64,000 bases of DNA from assembly GCA_009739215.1 (NCBI GenBank), contig VSJF01000009.1:372001-436000 (forward strand), given 5' to 3'. Below the pieces are notes generated by a model. It had not been told where the DNA came from. It saw nothing but the letters and a program-made list of their open reading frames with translations, and did no database searches. The stretch comes from Floccularia luteovirens (Eukaryota; Basidiomycota; Agaricomycetes; Agaricales; Squamanitaceae). Every line of letters begins with the position of its first letter. Within the stretch, counting starts at the first letter, position 1. A program made the position numbers and the translations under genes. Positions 61,463-64,000 of this stretch are shown here, in pieces.

Positions 61463-63511
61463 TCAACGACGCAAAGAATGAGAAGAAGAAACCCGTGACA
61501 CTATCCGGTCTTGACTTTGACCATCGTTGTTCTCAACGGCCCCAGTGTCAACGCTAGGATGAACAAGCTCCGAGTTCAACAAGGGAATAGCAGGATCCGA
61601 ATCTTCAACATCTGATTCCAGATCTACTAAAATAACGACAATAAGTAACACCGCAAATAACTCAATTTCCAGCGGGGAAGAGCATTTTGACTTACTAGGT
61701 CCACTAGTGATAGCTCCAAGATCTCGACCCACGGTTTCATTGGTGTGAGAATCTCCTTCTTCGCTTTCTCCGCCTTCTTCTTCAACCGGCACATCTCCCG
61801 AACTACTCCTCCCGCTATTGCCGAAACCAGCGCCAATGTCATCAACAACAGGGCGCTGCGGAGGTGGTAATGCGCCCGTTGATATTGATCGTGACATTGA
61901 TGGGGGGGATGATGTTCCTTCCTCTAACCGGTCATCTTGTCCCCGTTCCCCTTCCCTATCGCCATTTGTGGAAGTTGGCGTGGTGGAAGAACCGGGGGTT
62001 GGGGATGGCTCTGAGTCTGGGTTTTGGATTGGGGTTATAGCGGGAATGGAAACAGCAACCGGGAAAGGCGGAGGTGGTGTTACGTAAATGCCATCATCCA
62101 ATAATGGAGGGGGTGGCATGCTTGGTGGAATATCTGCATAGGTGATACCCGGTGGAGGGGAAAGAGGAGATGTCGCAAGTGAAACTGATGGTAAAGGCGG
62201 TGGTGGGAAGTCAGGAGAAGAGAAAGATGTAGAAGCTGCTAGTGAAGAAAGCAGCGGTGAAGCAGGAGACAGATGATGTCCGGAGAGCGAGGACGACGCC
62301 AAAGAGTCTATGTAAGTCGGTGGATCTCTTGGAATAATAGTCCCCGGGAAGAACCTCGGTACGAATGGTGCTGGACCAGACATTGGTGGTGAATTATCGG
62401 AACTGGTTAAGCTCTCCCGGTCTTTACGATCTCTGCGAGCAGCTGCTCTTCGTCTTCGTATAATGCTGATCGCAAGACCTAATGCAAATATAGCAAGGAC
62501 ACCTACACTTCCTCCGATTGCCCCAGCAAAAGTTCCAACGTTGTGTTTTCGTACATTGCTAGGGGGAGAATAGTTGGTTTGGATATTTCCGACAAAACAT
62601 CGCGAGGTTAAACTTACGGGTCAATAGAGGCACTTGGTGAGGCAGGTGCAGCCGAAGTCGGAGATGTAGAGATAACAGAAGTAGCTTGTACCGCATCTTC
62701 CTCGGTATCCGTATATTTCATATAATCAAAAAAGAATATAGAATTTTGTCCGACTTCGACAAGGAGTGTATGCGGCCCATCTGGGAGGCCGTCAACTGAG
62801 AATACCTGCACGCCAGCAACAAAGTTGGTTAGATTTGGAGAGCCAGCATGCATATATCGACCGTGCGGCTTGTTGTCGAGAGTGAAGGAGAGATTCATGG
62901 CGGTTGGCATTGTCGCTGTGGGTATGCTGCTTTGCGGTTGGACGCAAAATATATATACGGCCGAACCTAGACGAAAATATTGAGTGACACTGGTAGTTGA
63001 GAGGTGGTCAAACTATACCAGTAAAATTAAACTGAACGGTCACATTCATATCGGTGAAACCATCGTCGTCGAAATCTAGTCTTGGAGAGAAAACAAAACG
63101 CTTTGAATCTCCAGAACCACCTTTCCCTTTACCATTTTCATCACCATTACTCTCTTCGTGATTATCGGGGTCATTTGGACCAGCATCAGGGTCATTATCA
63201 TCATTATCAGTAGTAGCAGCAGCAGCAGCAGCAGCTGTGGGCTGTGTGGATGCAGAAGTGGCGATTGTACTGGGAATGTCATCATTGTCAGAAGCCATGA
63301 GATGAGTCCCGACATGAAAAGATTGCTGGTAAGCAATAGCAATGTTTGGGTCTACGCATGAAGGACATTTGTCTGCACTGGAACGCCAAGCCTCTGAAGG
63401 GAGATATATGATTGAAGGGTCAGTGTCATCGACGGTAACATTGGTTAGCTTTGCAGAAACGGAGAAGTAGATGGCAAAATAGAGGAAGAGGAGAGCGTAG
63501 AGGGAGGACAT
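61463..63511 (-). CDS. Single-pass membrane protein with Pro/Ser-rich cytoplasmic tail
   Basis: The signal peptide is MSSLYALLFLYFAIYFSVSA. An ectodomain contains LTNVTVDDTDPSIIYLPSEA, two CPSC-region cysteines, an Ala/Asp-rich insert, then FCVQPQS, NLSFTLDNKPHGRYMHAG and FSVDGLPDGPHTLLVEVGQN, ending SIFFFDYMKYTDTEE. A TM helix follows (FAGAIGGSVGVLAIFALGLA), then RRRRAAARRDRK and a long Pro/Ser-rich tail ending SSSHSLRR. The beta-sandwich-like ectodomain, TM and RRRR layout is a widespread Agaricomycete membrane family of unknown function, perhaps a cell-wall sensor (inference). Introns are near 62965-63015, 62560-62615 and 61627-61697. Confidence 0.75.
63212..63235. repeat. (AGC)n microsatellite inside a coding exon
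   Basis: About seven AGC/GCT triplets encode the alanine run in the ectodomain of the membrane protein on the minus strand. It is likely length-variable between strains. Confidence 0.85.
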
Positions 63512-63672
63512 TGTGGGGAAAGGGAGAGAGAGAGGAAGGAGAAAGCTGGGGGAAATAAAGGGCGTGAGAGGTTGACATTGTGATGAAGAGAGGGAAGAGA
63601 TAATATGTGTTTGGGTGGATGACGTTCCGGCTATTGCTTGTTACCGCAGATCTCCGTTATTCTTTGACGATA

Positions 63673-64000
63673 ATGACACTCAACCGTTTCTCAGCAAAGG
63701 TCGATGGTTCCATTCCCGTACACGCTCTGCTCTATAATGACGAGGATCTCTTAGCATCTCAACATGGCGTTGGTATCTACGATGGGTCTTTCTGCTTTAT
63801 CTATCTCATTACCTAATTATTCACTCTATTCTATCAGCCAACTTAAATCTAATCTTCACCAGAACGGTACAATCCACGTAACTACTCATCGTCTCTTCTA
63901 CATCGACGTCCCCAATCCATCCACTCACTCTTTCCTCCTGGATCTCTCATACGTGTCACAGACTGACTACTACGCCGGTCTATTCAAGTCCTCTCCAAAG
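63673..64000 (+). CDS. VPS36: ESCRT-II subunit Vps36, N-terminal GLUE domain, cut by the window end
   Basis: Vps36 binds ubiquitin and PI3P and acts in multivesicular-body sorting. The visible part reads MTLNRFSAKVDGSIPVHALL, then YNDEDLLASQHGVGIYDG, an intron of about 70 nt (63787-63862; the donor is not a clear GT by eye), and NGTIHVTTHRLFYIDVPN with LLDLSYVSQTDYYAGLFKSS. LLASQ-x-GVGIYDG and GT-x-H-x-TTHRLFYID are GLUE-domain hallmarks. It is divergent from the membrane-protein gene, with about 160 bp between starts. The rest lies beyond 64000. Confidence 0.88.

Noticed and set aside
1..64000. tRNA, rRNA, CRISPR array or bacterial-type operon features
   Set aside because: I saw no tRNA arm pattern, rRNA core, regularly spaced repeat-spacer array or Shine-Dalgarno/operon structure; the gene structure is fungal.

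Overview
The window looks like nuclear DNA of a mushroom-forming basidiomycete (Agaricomycetes). Genes are cut by many short introns of about 50-60 bp with GT(A/G)NGT donors. There are four STE3-type pheromone receptor genes, a farnesylation-type (CaaX) pheromone precursor, a secreted protein with the RGLP-type motif common in these fungi, and a DUF6534-like membrane protein. I did not identify the species.

Layout. (1) 1-7 kb: a three-copy tandem repeat, a single-pass membrane protein, mitochondrial ribosomal protein bL31m, and a conserved basic protein. (2) 8.8-16.8 kb: the first half of a pheromone/receptor (mating-type B or P/R) region. It holds receptor R1 (minus, with an apparent frameshift), a pheromone precursor, a hairpin-rich transcript-like stretch, receptor R2 (plus) and a membrane-anchored-type protein I call paralog A. 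(3) 17.7-29.5 kb: a housekeeping block with an unrecognised acidic/basic protein, a two-Myb telomere-repeat-binding type protein (Tay1/Teb1-like), proteasome subunit Rpn9, the five-RRM pre-rRNA processing factor Mrd1, and prefoldin subunit 3. (4) 30-34.6 kb: a secreted protein, a degenerate duplicated segment and a membrane/coiled-coil protein. (5) 35.4-51.5 kb: the second half of the receptor region, with an unrecognised small gene, receptor R3 (plus), a degenerate duplicated segment, receptor R4 (plus), a DUF6534-like gene (minus) and paralog B (plus), a relative of paralog A with an eightfold internal repeat and two apparent frameshifts. (6) 52.4-64 kb: a histidine-rich stress/allergen-type protein, a cysteine-rich small secreted protein, a mitochondrial oxodicarboxylate carrier, a roughly 3.6-kb gene-poor stretch, a single-pass membrane protein with a proline-rich tail, and the 5' end of VPS36.

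How the parts fit. The receptors would sense lipopeptide pheromones and control nuclear migration and clamp fusion in a mating-type B system. Four receptors in about 35 kb, with a housekeeping block between them, suggest either a B locus plus non-mating-type-specific receptor copies or an old locus split by rearrangement. I recognised only one pheromone precursor after reading most of the intergenic sequence around the receptors for CaaX ends on both strands. Damage (R1, paralog B, duplicated fragments) appears to concentrate around the receptors, while the housekeeping genes look intact. Exon limits come from reading splice signals by eye, so splice points inside genes are less certain than the gene ends.
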